Below are positions 28,991 to 38,317 of a stretch of DNA of 64,000 nucleotides, one piece after another. The position numbers were made by a program, and so were the translations under genes. The notes below the pieces were generated by a model. The model was not told where the DNA came from, ran no database searches, and saw only the letters and a list, made by a program, of their open reading frames with translations. Origin of the DNA: Methyloceanibacter methanicus (GTDB lineage: Bacteria; Pseudomonadota; Alphaproteobacteria; Rhizobiales; Methyloligellaceae); assembly GCF_001723285.1 (NCBI RefSeq), contig NZ_LPWG01000002.1:186001-250000 (forward strand). The letters run 5' to 3'. Every line of letters starts with the position of its first letter. Positions within the stretch are counted from its first letter, which is position 1.

Positions 28991-30162
28991 GCCCGTGCCT
29001 CGCCAAGCCGTTCGGATGCGCGCTGCTTGAGGCTCGCGCTCTTGAGCTGGCCGCAGGCGGCCATGATGTCGCGCCCGCGGGGGCTGCGCACCGGGCTCGC
29101 ATAGCCGGCGCGGTTCACGACTTCGGCGAATCTCTCGATCTGCTCCCAGTCCGAACATTCGTACGGCGCGCCCGGCCAGGGATTGAAGGGAATGAGATTG
29201 ATCTTGGCCGGGATCTTGGCGAGCAGTTTCACCAGCGCTTTCGCATCGGCGATGGAGTCGTTCACGTCCTTCAGCATCACATATTCGAAGGTGATGCGTT
29301 TCGCGTTGGATAGGCCCGGATAGGCGCGGCAGGCGTCGAGCAGGTCGGCGATGGGCCATTTGCGGTTAATGGGCACCAGCTCGTCGCGGAGCTCGTCGCG
29401 CACGGCATGAAGCGAGATCGCCAGCATCGTACCGGCCTCCTCGCCCCAGCGCGGAATTTCAGGGACGATGCCTGAGGTGGAGAGCGTGATGCGGCGCTTG
29501 GAGATCGACAGCCCCTCGCCGTCGGCGGCGATGGCGCAGGCTTCGCGCACAGTTTCGAAATTGTAGAGCGGCTCGCCCATGCCCATGAGCACCACATTGG
29601 TGATCTTGCGCTCCCCGGACGGGAGCCCTGTGGGATCGTCCGGCTCCGCGCCCGGCCAGTCGCCGATGCGGTCGCGGGCGAGGAGGATCTGCCCGACGAT
29701 CTCGGCTGCGGTGAGGTTGCGGACCAGGCGCTGCGTGCCCGTGTGGCAGAAAGTACAATTCAGTGTACAGCCGACTTGGCTCGAGATGCACAGCGTGCCG
29801 CGATCCTCTTCCGGGATATAGACGGTCTCCACGTCCTTGCCGTCTGCGAGGCGCAGCAGCCATTTGCGGGTGCCGTCCACGGAGACCTGCTCCGACACAA
29901 TGCGGGGGCGGTCGAGGGAATACCGGGCGCCGAGGTTCGTCCGCAATTCCTTGGCCACATCCGTCATGACGTCGAAGGACGTCGCACCACGGACATAGAG
30001 CCAGCCCCAGAGCTGGTTGACGCGCATGCGCAACTGCCGCTCGGGCACCCCCGCTTGAGCGAGGCGGTCCCGCAGCGCCTCCCGGCCGAGCCCGGCAAGG
30101 CTCTCCCGGACGCCGGCTTCGGCGGTGGCGGTGCGCGCGGTCTGTTCGATAACAGGAGTCAT
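28987..30162 (-). CDS. rlmN: 23S rRNA (adenine-2503-C2)/tRNA methyltransferase RlmN
   Basis: 391 residues from ATG 30162; an in-frame ATG at 30195 is an alternative. Radical SAM enzyme that methylates A2503 of 23S rRNA and A37 of some tRNAs. The cluster motif is [25 protein letters not shown] and the C-terminal catalytic Cys region ([15 protein letters not shown]) are intact. It is coupled to the downstream peroxiredoxin. Confidence 0.96.
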   Translation of the reverse strand: MTPVIEQTARTATAEAGVRESLAGLGREALRDRLAQAGVPERQLRMRVNQLWGWLYVRGATSFDVMTDVAKELRTNLGARYSLDRPRIVSEQVSVDGTRKWLLRLADGKDVETVYIPEEDRGTLCISSQVGCTLNCTFCHTGTQRLVRNLTAAEIVGQILLARDRIGDWPGAEPDDPTGLPSGERKITNVVLMGMGEPLYNFETVREACAIAADGEGLSISKRRITLSTSGIVPEIPRWGEEAGTMLAISLHAVRDELRDELVPINRKWPIADLLDACRAYPGLSNAKRITFEYVMLKDVNDSIADAKALVKLLAKIPAKINLIPFNPWPGAPYECSDWEQIERFAEVVNRAGYASPVRSPRGRDIMAACGQLKSASLKQRASERLGEARA

Positions 30163-30302
30163 TGTCGTGGGGGCCTTGCTTTCTTGACCCCTCATATCAT
30201 GCGGCAAGCCGAAAATGCCAAGGTGTCGCGTATCCTTGGTCTTGCGACGCTGAGGCCCGGAGGGGTGTCGCACGGTCGCAAGCCTCGCCACGAGGCGCCT
30301 TC

Positions 30303-30818
30303 TTAGCCGGATTCCTCCGATGCGCATTCGGTGGCGATGCGCGACAAGGCGTCCGAGGTCCCGCTCAAGGAGTACTCGTCCGTCGTGCTTGTGCCGCGCG
30401 CCGAGCGGCCTTTGACCGACATGGCGCTTCCGGCCTTCAAGGCCTCAATGATCTTGGCCTCGTCCTCCGGCTTCTCGACGAAGGCGCCCTCGTCCTTGGT
30501 GAAGAGTTCGAAGCTGTCCTTGCCAATCGTCACCGTGACTTTGCCGCCGGGTGGAAAGGGGTAGCCCATCTTCACGCTGATCTCGCCGGCAATCTTGTCG
30601 CCGGGATAGTCCGAAACGTAGAAATAGATCGGGCCGCGCCGGACGTTTCTCGGCAACGACTTGCGTGGCTGCGAGACGGCGAAACAGACCTTGGGACTGC
30701 CTTCCGAAACGTAGGCGGCCCAGTCGCTATATTTCTGCAGAAGTTTGACTTCCTGCGCGACGACCGGCGTTGTGCTCAACGCCACCATCGCACAAGCCGC
30801 TACAACGGCTCGGCGCAT
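30303..30818 (-). CDS. Invasion-associated locus B (IalB) family periplasmic protein
   Basis: 171 residues with a signal peptide ([15 protein letters not shown] ... VVAQ). The family pattern is clear: [44 protein letters not shown] and [12 protein letters not shown]. IalB is linked to erythrocyte entry in Bartonella, but homologues are widespread in free-living Hyphomicrobiales, so no pathogenic role is implied. The last conserved Cys is at ATEC near the end. Confidence 0.9.
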   Translation of the reverse strand: MRRAVVAACAMVALSTTPVVAQEVKLLQKYSDWAAYVSEGSPKVCFAVSQPRKSLPRNVRRGPIYFYVSDYPGDKIAGEISVKMGYPFPPGGKVTVTIGKDSFELFTKDEGAFVEKPEDEAKIIEALKAGSAMSVKGRSARGTSTTDEYSLSGTSDALSRIATECASEESG

Positions 30819-30890
30819 CTCCCCGTCCCCGTGTCGTGAGCAGACCCTACGCATGAATGGCTGCAGTCTTCCCTAGTTCTGGTCCAAAGG

Positions 30891-31438
30891 TCAACCCTGC
30901 CGCCGCCGTTTCGGTTGCCCTTGAACGTGCGGCGCGAGCGCCGGCGTTTCGCCGCCCTCGGCGACCGGCCGCCGGGCGAAACGGCCCGAAGCGCGAAGCC
31001 GATCATACATGACGATTGCGCCTGCGGTCGCCACATTCAATGAGAAATTCGTCGGAATCCGAATCAGGTGGTCGCAGCGGTCGAGAAGGCCCGTGCTCAG
31101 TACACCCCGTTCGGGTCCGAGCACATAGGCGCAGCGCAAAGGATGGGGAAAGCTGGGCAGGTCTGTGGCGCCATCGAGGATCTCGATCCCGACCAGGCTG
31201 CAACCCTTGGGAAGCTGCATCTCGTTGGCGGAGCGCAGTGGAACACCGGCAAATGGCTGTCGGCCTTGGAGGTGTCCGAGCGCATCTCCAAAGCCCGCTC
31301 GTCGGCGCCGACGGTGAAGGCGAAGCTTGCGCCGAAGGCGTTGGCCGAGCGCAGCAGACCGCCGAGATTGACCGACTTGGAAATGCCTTCGGCGCCAATC
31401 CCGAAATAGCCACGGCTGCTCTTAGGGTTCGGTTTCAC
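30891..31438 (-). CDS. TrmH/SpoU-family RNA 2'-O-methyltransferase, frameshifted
   Basis: The GTG at 31438 begins KPNPKSSRGYFGIGAEGISK with NLGGLLRSANAFGA (motif 1 of SPOUT enzymes, Asn-x-Gly...Arg). The frame is lost after LPVF and resumes in the next as ANEMQLPKGCSLVGIEI. Motif 2 is AYVLGPERGVLS and motif 3 FSLNVATAGAIVMYDRL, ending in a basic Arg/Lys tail. A one-base loss near 31238-31242 explains the break. The target RNA is unknown. Corrected length about 182 residues. Confidence 0.87.
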
Positions 31439-31615
31439 GGGTTCTCTTTGCCACACGGAGCCATTTCGCAAAAGCCGGTTCCGCAATCCGGCCGCAAGCG
31501 GGCTTGTGATCGCGGCGCCGTGAGGGCAAAAGCTTGGGCGCAGCCGCGCCGCGCCCTTGGCCGTGCCCCGGCCGCTTGTCCGCCGAGCCTTCACGCGAGA
31601 CCCGGGAGCCATGCC

Positions 31616-32596
31616 ATGCGTGCTGTTCAGTTCAGCGAGTTCAACGGGATCGAGGCGCTCAAACTTGTGGAGATCGCCGATCCGGTTCCCGAGGCGGGGG
31701 AGGTGCTCGTCAAGGTCACCGCAGCCGGGCTGAACTTCTTCGATACGCTCGTGCTTCGCAACAAGTACCAGTTCACGCCGCGCTTGCCCGCCTCCCCCGG
31801 CGGCGAGATCGCCGGGGTCGTTGAGGCCTTGGGCGAAGGCGTCGGCGGCCTCGCCATCGGTCAACGGGTCATGGCGCATACCGGCGGCAACGGCTGCCGC
31901 GAACGCCTCGCCGTCAGGGCCTCGCGCGTCATTCCCATTCCCGACGGCGTCAGCGATGACGTTGCAGCGGGCGTGTCCGTCACCTACGGGACGGCCATGC
32001 ACGGCTTCAAGGACCGGGCGAAGTTGCGCCCCGGCGAGAGCGTCGCCGTGCTTGGGGCCGCGGGCGGCGCGGGGCTAGCGGCTGTGGAGATCGCCAAGCT
32101 CATGGGCGCGCGCGTCATCGCCGTGGCCTCGTCCGAAGAGAAGATCGCGCTGGCCATGCGGCATGGCGCCGACGAAGGTATCGACTACGAGACCTGCGAT
32201 CTCAAGACCACGCTCAAGGCGCGCACCGCGCCGGATGGGCTCGACGTCCTCTACGATTGTGTCGGCGGCGATGCGGCGGAGCCCTCCTTGCGCGCGCTGG
32301 GCTGGAAGGGCCGCTATCTCGTCATCGGCTTTGCCTCCGGCGAGATTCCGCGCCTGCCGCTCAACGTGGTCATGCTGAAAGGGTGCGACGTCCTCGGCGT
32401 CTTCTGGACGGCCTTTGTCGAGCGGGAGCCGGAGGCGCATCGCGCCAATATGGTCGAGGTGCTGAACTGGTGCCAGGAGGGGCGGCTCGCGCCCCATGTC
32501 CACGGGACGTTTCCGCTTGCCGAGACGGCAGACGCGCTGACCCTCATTCAGGAGCGCAAGGCCAGCGGGAAGGTCATCGTTCGCCCGCAAGAGTAG
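31616..32596 (+). CDS. NADPH:quinone oxidoreductase-like MDR enzyme
   Basis: 326 residues from ATG 31616. A zinc-independent medium-chain reductase: N-terminal GroES-like domain (AAGLNFFDTLVLRNKYQ, PGGEIAGVVEALGEGV) and the Rossmann loop VLGAAGGAGLAAVEIAKLMG binding NADPH. The structural zinc cysteines are absent, as in QOR enzymes. Likely reduces quinones or alpha,beta-unsaturated carbonyls. Confidence 0.92.
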   Translation: MRAVQFSEFNGIEALKLVEIADPVPEAGEVLVKVTAAGLNFFDTLVLRNKYQFTPRLPASPGGEIAGVVEALGEGVGGLAIGQRVMAHTGGNGCRERLAVRASRVIPIPDGVSDDVAAGVSVTYGTAMHGFKDRAKLRPGESVAVLGAAGGAGLAAVEIAKLMGARVIAVASSEEKIALAMRHGADEGIDYETCDLKTTLKARTAPDGLDVLYDCVGGDAAEPSLRALGWKGRYLVIGFASGEIPRLPLNVVMLKGCDVLGVFWTAFVEREPEAHRANMVEVLNWCQEGRLAPHVHGTFPLAETADALTLIQERKASGKVIVRPQE

Positions 32597-32632
32597 CGGG
32601 CGCCGGCAGACCGGCGCCTCGTCGTCTTATCC

Positions 32633-33049
32633 TTATGCGTTTCCTTGCGCGTTCGCGTCCGGCAGGTCCTTGTCCAGCGCCCGCGCGGCCGCCGCGCGGT
32701 GGACCGGCGTGATATTCGCCGATACGAGACCGACCACGGCCGTCAGCAGCGCCATATCGTCGGCGAAGCCGAGCCCGGTGACGATGTCCGGGATGACGTC
32801 GATCGGCATGATGAAATAGGCGAGGGTTGCGAGCAGCATGCCCCGCACCCGCATGGGCGTGGCCGGGTCCATGGCGCAGTAGTACGCCGCCACGAGATCC
32901 TCGACGAACGGCACATTGCCGGCAACGCGCTTGAGCTTGATCCAGAAGTTCCGGCGCACCTTCTGTTCGCGTTCGTAGAATATCTCCACCGAAATCTCAC
33001 GTCCCATCGCGGCCTCCCGGAGATCGGCCGCGTCTTCAAATGCGGTCAT
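32633..33049 (-). CDS. YkvA-like DUF1232 protein
   Basis: 138 residues from ATG 33049. The DUF1232 core RVRGMLLATLAYFIMPIDVIPDIVTGLGFADDMALL, with its PIDVIPD motif, forms a membrane-associated hairpin. The N-terminal charged part and the tail are variable. The frame stays open up to 33232, so a longer product is possible. Function unknown. Confidence 0.88.
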   Translation of the reverse strand: MTAFEDAADLREAAMGREISVEIFYEREQKVRRNFWIKLKRVAGNVPFVEDLVAAYYCAMDPATPMRVRGMLLATLAYFIMPIDVIPDIVTGLGFADDMALLTAVVGLVSANITPVHRAAAARALDKDLPDANAQGNA

Positions 33050-33209
33050 GGTCAACCACCACTCCGTTGGATGTTTGCGGGCATAATTCCTCCAATACAT
33101 GGGGTACGCGAGGCGTTGACTCAAGGGCAGGCGTCGTGCGCGCGAGACCGTGCGCTTTGCGTCAGCGTCCGCGTCTTGCGTCCAAAATGTTCGCGTGCGA
33201 TGGAGCGCC

Positions 33210-33731
33210 ATGACCGGCCAAGAGACCAACACGCCCGAGACGGTCCGCTACAGGCTCCTGTTCGCCTGTCTCGGCAATATCTGCCGTTCGCCCATGGCCG
33301 AGGGCGTGTTCCGCCGTGTGGCCGAGGAGCAAGGCCAGCTCCATCTGTTCGAGATCGACTCCGCCGGCATGGGCGATTGGCACAAGGGCCAGGCCCCGGA
33401 CCATCGCGCCCAGAAGGCGGCGCTCGCACGCGTGGACATTTCCGGTCAATCGGCGCGGAAGATCGAGCTGGAAGACTTCGAGGATTTCGATCTGATCCTG
33501 GCCATGGACGGGGCGAACATCGCCGACCTTCAGGACATCGCGCCCCACGCGGCCCGGCACAAGATCAGGCGCTTTCTGGATTACGCCCCGCATCTGGCCG
33601 AAGACGACGTGCCCGATCCGTATTACGGCGGTGAGGCGGGGTTCGACCACGCGCTCGATCTCATCGAGGCGGCGTCCGAGGGCCTGCTCGCTGCGCTCTT
33701 GCGCCCGGGCGAGGCGGCCGGCGAGCGTTAG
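33210..33731 (+). CDS. Low-molecular-weight protein-tyrosine phosphatase
   Basis: 173 residues from ATG 33210. The P-loop FACLGNICRSPMAEG carries the CX5R active site near the N-terminus, and the general acid is in VPDPYYGG. Such phosphatases often control tyrosine kinases of exopolysaccharide export, but here no tyrosine kinase lies nearby. The stop overlaps the convergent RNA ligase-like gene by four bases. Confidence 0.94.
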   Translation: MTGQETNTPETVRYRLLFACLGNICRSPMAEGVFRRVAEEQGQLHLFEIDSAGMGDWHKGQAPDHRAQKAALARVDISGQSARKIELEDFEDFDLILAMDGANIADLQDIAPHAARHKIRRFLDYAPHLAEDDVPDPYYGGEAGFDHALDLIEAASEGLLAALLRPGEAAGER

Positions 33732-34324
33732 GGGTCGATCCCAAAGAGGGGCGGCTGGTCGAATTCGTAGGCGCCGTAATAGTCGTCCTCGTCGTCTTCG
33801 AGGTCGTAGGCCGCCTCGACGACATAGGGCCCGCCGCCGACCGAATTGCGCGACGAGTAGAGGACGAAGCGCGTCACGGTGAAGGTCCCCGAAATCAGGC
33901 CGGCATTCTGCAGATAGGCCGCGACCGCATCGGGCCGCGTTCCGCGCAGGCGCGCGATCGTGACATGGGGCGTGAACTTGCGCCGCTCCGGCGGAAGGCC
34001 CGCGACCCGGGCGGCACCCTCATGGGCATGCTGCAGGGCTTCGAGCTCGGGCGAGGGCGCGACGCCGGCGAAGATCGTCCTGGGCTTGTTGCCCCCAAAA
34101 CTGTCCAGGCCGTTCAGCTTCAAGGTGAAGGGCATGGCGACCAGTTCGCCCAGCGCCTCGGTGAAGTCCCGCGCCGTGGCGCCGTCCACGTCTCCGACGA
34201 AGCGCAAGGTCAGGTGGTAGTTTTCAGGATCGATCCAGCGTGCGCCGTGAAGCCCGGCGCGGAGCATCGAAAGACGATCGGCGATGCTCCTCGGGATCTC
34301 TATTGCGGTGAATAGCCTGGGCAT
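33728..34324 (-). CDS. thpR: RNA 2',3'-cyclic phosphodiesterase (2'-5' RNA ligase family)
   Basis: 198 residues. The two HxTx motifs of the 2H phosphoesterases are NYHLTLRF and FTPHVTIAR; the start PRLFTAIEIP is typical of ThpR. The acidic Tyr-rich tail (DDEDDYYGAYEFDQPPLFG) is an extension seen in Hyphomicrobiales members. Confidence 0.92.
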   Translation of the reverse strand: MPRLFTAIEIPRSIADRLSMLRAGLHGARWIDPENYHLTLRFVGDVDGATARDFTEALGELVAMPFTLKLNGLDSFGGNKPRTIFAGVAPSPELEALQHAHEGAARVAGLPPERRKFTPHVTIARLRGTRPDAVAAYLQNAGLISGTFTVTRFVLYSSRNSVGGGPYVVEAAYDLEDDEDDYYGAYEFDQPPLFGIDP

Positions 34325-34357
34325 AACCGAATCAACATGTTGTTGCGATTCAGAGTC

Positions 34358-35401
34358 TCACGGGCAAGGGTTGGGGTAGTCAAGGTGGATCTTGTCGATC
34401 TCCTCAAGAACGGCCTCGGGCAGCTCCAGGTCCGCGGCGGCCATGTCGGTCTTGAGCTGGTCCATGGTGGTGGCGCCGATGATGACGGACGTCATGAAAG
34501 GCCGGGACTTGGCGAAGGCGATCGCCATCTGCGCGGGGTCCAGCCCATGCCTTCGCGCCAGGGCCACATAGGCTGAGATGGCGCGGGGTCCGTTTCCTTG
34601 CTCATAGCGCCCGAGCCGGTCGAACAGGGTCTTGCGGGCGCCGGGCGGCAACGCGCCGTCCTCGTACTTGCCGGTCAGGTAGCCCTGGCCGAGCGGCGAA
34701 TAGCCAAGCAGGCTCACCTGCTCCTCGTAGCCGACCTCGGACAGGCCGACCTCGTAGACGCGGTTGACGAGGCTGTAGGCGTTCTGAACGGAGACCACAC
34801 GCGGCAGGTTATGCTGTTCCGCGAGCTTCAAGAACTTCATCACGCCCCAGGGCGTTTCGTTGGACAGGCCGATGAAGCGCACCTTGCCGCTGGCGACGAA
34901 CGCCCCGAGCACGTCGAGGATTTCGTGGATGTTGTGGGCGTCGTCGGCGAAGCGCCGGTATTCGAGCCCCTCGAACACCCGGATGGGCCGGTCGGGCCAG
35001 TGAAGCTGATAGAGGTCCACATAGTCCGTCTGGAGACGCTTGAGGCTCTTGTCGATCGCTTCGCGCATCTGCTCGGGCGTCTGCCGCGACAAGGCCGGCT
35101 TGTCGCGCAGCCAGTCGATGACGGCGCTGCGTCCGGCGACCTTCGTGGCGATCAGAACCTGGTCCCGCTTCTTCCGGGACGCGAGCCACGTTCCGACGAT
35201 CGTTTCCGTGGCGCCTTGCGTGGCCGCTTTCGGCGGGATCGGGTAGATCTCGGCTGCGTCGAACATGTTGATGCCCTGCTCCAGGGCGTAGTCCATCTGC
35301 GCGTGGCCCTCGGCTTCCGTGTTCTGTTCGCCGAAGGTCATGGTCCCGAGGGTGAGGGCGCTCACCTTTAGCCCTGTGCGTCCGAGGTCCCGATACTCCA
35401 T
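34358..35401 (-). CDS. Aldo/keto reductase, Tas-like
   Basis: 347 residues from ATG 35401 with a GGAG site. A (beta/alpha)8 NADPH reductase: catalytic Asp and Tyr in FDAAEIYP, Lys in IATKVAG, His in YQLHWPDRP. The C-terminal NADP site is GATTMDQLKTDM. The long loop with PIPPKAATQGATE marks the E. coli Tas-like group, whose natural substrate is unknown. Confidence 0.94.
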   Translation of the reverse strand: MEYRDLGRTGLKVSALTLGTMTFGEQNTEAEGHAQMDYALEQGINMFDAAEIYPIPPKAATQGATETIVGTWLASRKKRDQVLIATKVAGRSAVIDWLRDKPALSRQTPEQMREAIDKSLKRLQTDYVDLYQLHWPDRPIRVFEGLEYRRFADDAHNIHEILDVLGAFVASGKVRFIGLSNETPWGVMKFLKLAEQHNLPRVVSVQNAYSLVNRVYEVGLSEVGYEEQVSLLGYSPLGQGYLTGKYEDGALPPGARKTLFDRLGRYEQGNGPRAISAYVALARRHGLDPAQMAIAFAKSRPFMTSVIIGATTMDQLKTDMAAADLELPEAVLEEIDKIHLDYPNPCP

Positions 35402-35571
35402 GGATTCTCCGATTTTTCTGCGTCGTTCCACACGTTTTATAAAGGATAACAAATCGTTAGCACCGCCCATCCTAACCCTGTTGTTAAGGACTTTTGGCTT
35501 AGAAGGGTAGGTCAAATCGGCCCGGTCCGCGTCGTCCGCGTCCCAGGGGCCAATTGGGATGGGATGTCTGC

Positions 35572-36543
35572 ATGGATGCGACCGGACAAGAGGGGCTAGC
35601 GAATAATTCGGGCGCCGCCGCGGCCACCGATTCGGCCGGCGCACTGCCGCAGTTCCGCGAGTCCTGGAGTCAGTATCTCCGCCGCCTGATCCTCGGAACC
35701 GCCTACGCCTTGAAGCCGTCGCGGCTGGCCCTGTTGCCGCGGATCTGGCGGATGACCCTCGCCTACTATTTCAGACCGAGAGCGGTGCGCGATCAGCTTC
35801 CCGAGCGCCCCGTCTACTACACGGATTGGGGCCTTGCCGACATCAGCGACGATCTCAGCGTTCCGGCGCTCTTGCGGAACTATACGCACGGCCTGTTCCC
35901 CGTCTGTCATATCGGCCCGATGAAATGGTGGTGTCCCTCGGTCCGGGCGGTGCAGGACCCCGCTTTGGCCCGTGTCGGCCGAACGGTGCGGCGCCTCATC
36001 CGCCGGAACGCGTTTACCGTCACCATGGACGCGGACTTTGCCGGGGTCATGGAGGCGTGCAGGCAGCCGCGACCCGGCAAGACCCCGCTCACCTGGATCA
36101 CGCCGAAGGTCATGCGCGCCTTCTATGCCGCCCACAGGGCCGGGTACGCCCATTCCGTCGAGGTGTGGGACAAGGACGGAAAGCTCGTTGGCGGGCTGTT
36201 CGGGCTTGCGATCGGCCAAGTCTATTTCGGGGAATCCAAATTCTGCCGGACGCGCGATGCATCGAAGGTCGCGGTCGCCTATCTGCAGCGGCATCTCGCG
36301 GCCTGGGGCTACAAGCTCTACGACGCGAAATGGATGACGCCTCATTTGGCCGATATGGGATTCATCGACATGCCGCGCGACGACTATTTGTCCCTGCTGC
36401 CCTGGTACGCGGCGGAGTCGGACCAACCCCGGCGGTGGCGCCTCGATCCGGGTCTCGACCCTGCCGATTGGTCCAAGGAGACAGGCGACGGCGCGGCTGT
36501 GGTCCGGCGAGGTCCGGCCGGTCCGCCGCGTCATGCGGCGTGA
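35572..36543 (+). CDS. Leucyl/phenylalanyl-tRNA-protein transferase-like protein with N-terminal extension
   Basis: 323 residues from ATG 35572; Aat of E. coli has about 234. The Aat core starts with LLRNYTHGLFPV and WWCPSVRAV, then TWITPKVMRAFYAAHRAGYAHSVEVWD, LVGGLFGLAIGQVYFGESKF and DASKVAVAYL. Aat adds Leu/Phe to proteins with N-terminal Arg/Lys for ClpS/ClpA degradation. About 85 extra residues at the N-terminus (basic and aromatic: YLRRLILGTAYALKPSRLAL) are not part of Aat. The next gene, a flippase, follows closely. Confidence 0.85.
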   Translation: MDATGQEGLANNSGAAAATDSAGALPQFRESWSQYLRRLILGTAYALKPSRLALLPRIWRMTLAYYFRPRAVRDQLPERPVYYTDWGLADISDDLSVPALLRNYTHGLFPVCHIGPMKWWCPSVRAVQDPALARVGRTVRRLIRRNAFTVTMDADFAGVMEACRQPRPGKTPLTWITPKVMRAFYAAHRAGYAHSVEVWDKDGKLVGGLFGLAIGQVYFGESKFCRTRDASKVAVAYLQRHLAAWGYKLYDAKWMTPHLADMGFIDMPRDDYLSLLPWYAAESDQPRRWRLDPGLDPADWSKETGDGAAVVRRGPAGPPRHAA

Positions 36544-36601
36544 GGAACGCATCGCCCCGATGCCTCGCTCCGTGGATCCGACAAGCGTCTCCGAGGACGT
36601 C

Positions 36602-37957
36602 ATGACCGGCGATGGTTGGACGTCGTCGCTTCAGCGAAGCCTAGGGCGCCTCGTATCGACCTCCTCGCTGCTGTCCTTGGCGCGCATCGCCGGCGCCGCG
36701 GCCGGTCTTGCGACTCAAATCCTGTTGGCCCGAACCCTGACCGCCTCGGGGCTCGGCATCTTCTACTCCGTCACCAGCCTTGCCGCCGTCATGGGGGTCA
36801 TTGCCGCGCTCGGCTATCCGGGTATCGCCTCGCGATTCGTGTCGCGTTTCCGGGAAAAGGGCCGTGAGGACCTTCTCGCTGCCTTTATCGTCCATGCCCG
36901 AAAGACCGTGACCCGCTACGCGGCCGCCGCCACGATCGGCGTGCTCGCATTCGCCGTATTCTGGCCTGGCCTCGCGCTGGAGATCAGGCTCGCGACAGCC
37001 GCCGCCGCGCTCGCCATCCCCGCGAATGCGGCCCTGCGGTTGAACGGCGCCTTGGCCGCATCGTTTCGCCAATTCGCGCTGGCCTATCTGCCCGATACCT
37101 GCATCCGGCCATTCGTGTTGCTGGCCGGCCTCATGCTCCTGATCGCGGCGGGGGTGGCAATGACGGCCGCCCTGGCCACGTGTGTCCTCACCGTGACGTT
37201 CACGGGCCTCGCGGTTGTGCAGTACCGTCAGCTGACCAGGACCGCGCCGGGCGCGGACGGGTCCGCGGCGTCCCCCCCGTCGCGCTACTTGCGGGTTTGG
37301 CGGCGCGAGGCGCCCCCCTTGGTCCTCGTCGCGCTCTTCACGTTCTTCTTCGCCGACGTTGACATCCTCTTGGTGACGCTGCTGCTGCCCAGCGCGGAAA
37401 CGGCCATCGTGGGCCTGTGCCTCAAGCTGGCATTACTCGTGGGCTTCGCGGTCCAGGTGGCCCATCAGGTGGTCGTGCCGGATCTCGCCGACGCCCATGC
37501 GCGCAAAGAGCACGCTGCAATACACGGTGTCGTCCTGAAGGCCTTCGGGTTTCCGCTTGCGGTGATGCTCGGCGCCATCGTCGTGGTCGCGCTTTGGGGC
37601 GAGACCATCCTGTCGCTGTTTGGACCGGAGTTCTCCGGCGCGAAACTGCCGCTCCTGATTTTGCTGGGGTCTCAACTGGCGCGGGTCCTGTTCGGGCCGA
37701 GCGTGGCACTGCTTTCGGTGGTCGGCGCCCAGCGCGAGAACGCCATGCTGGCGGTGGGGGCGCTGGTGGTGCTGGCCTTAGCGAATGTGGCTCTTGTGCC
37801 CGCGGCCGGGGTGATTGGCGCGGCGCTGGCCGTGGTGTTGGCCATGATTGTCTGGCTCGGCGCTTGTGCCGTTGTCCTCGCACGCGTGAGCGGCCTCAGG
37901 ACCGACGTGCTGCACCTCGCTTTTCGCGCGCCTATGGAAAGCGCGCGGCCCCGCTAA
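36602..37957 (+). CDS. Polysaccharide flippase-like membrane protein (MATE/Wzx type)
   Basis: About 451 residues from ATG 36602, which has GAGGA 6 bases upstream; ATGs at 36560 and 36533 are alternatives. Twelve or more hydrophobic helices with the Wzx-like N-terminus LARIAGAAAGLATQILLARTLTASGLGIFYSV and the mid-protein segment FTFFFADVDILLVTLLLPSAETAIVGL. It would flip lipid-linked oligosaccharides across the inner membrane. It lies outside the main glycan locus that begins at 40.3 kb. The stop overlaps the small convergent gene by four bases. Confidence 0.88.
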   Translation: MTGDGWTSSLQRSLGRLVSTSSLLSLARIAGAAAGLATQILLARTLTASGLGIFYSVTSLAAVMGVIAALGYPGIASRFVSRFREKGREDLLAAFIVHARKTVTRYAAAATIGVLAFAVFWPGLALEIRLATAAAALAIPANAALRLNGALAASFRQFALAYLPDTCIRPFVLLAGLMLLIAAGVAMTAALATCVLTVTFTGLAVVQYRQLTRTAPGADGSAASPPSRYLRVWRREAPPLVLVALFTFFFADVDILLVTLLLPSAETAIVGLCLKLALLVGFAVQVAHQVVVPDLADAHARKEHAAIHGVVLKAFGFPLAVMLGAIVVVALWGETILSLFGPEFSGAKLPLLILLGSQLARVLFGPSVALLSVVGAQRENAMLAVGALVVLALANVALVPAAGVIGAALAVVLAMIVWLGACAVVLARVSGLRTDVLHLAFRAPMESARPR

Positions 37958-38115
37958 GAGAGCGGCTGCGCCGCGGCCGACAGTGCGCCAACCTGCTCTG
38001 CATCCTCAGCCGCTTCTTCGGTGGCGAACATATAGGTGAAGATCAGCCAAAGGACGAAAGCGGCGATGATCAGGATCGCGACGGCTTTGCCAAGAGGACC
38101 GAAGGATAGGGGCAT
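37954..38115 (-). CDS. Small single-helix membrane protein
   Basis: 53 residues from ATG 38115; a second ATG at 38160 would add 15. One hydrophobic helix (KAVAILIIAAFVLWLIFTYMF) is followed by an acidic tail rich in Glu/Ala. Convergent with the flippase gene. No family recognised. Support is the helix, the start codon and the four-base overlap; it could still be spurious. Confidence 0.5.
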   Translation of the reverse strand: MPLSFGPLGKAVAILIIAAFVLWLIFTYMFATEEAAEDAEQVGALSAAAQPLS

Positions 38116-38317
38116 GAACGAAACTCGCTTCAGGTTTTGTAGCGCCGCGTTGCGCCGCACGAGAGCCTCTCGCGCCGCGACCCTAGCGCAAGAGCCGCGT
38201 TCCGATCAACGAACTTGAAAAAACGGACTTGAGCGGCCGCGCGGTCTGGTGGACACATACTCTGGAAAGAGTGCGGGTGACATTCCGTCCACGACCTCGG
38301 CCGAGGGTGATTTCCGA

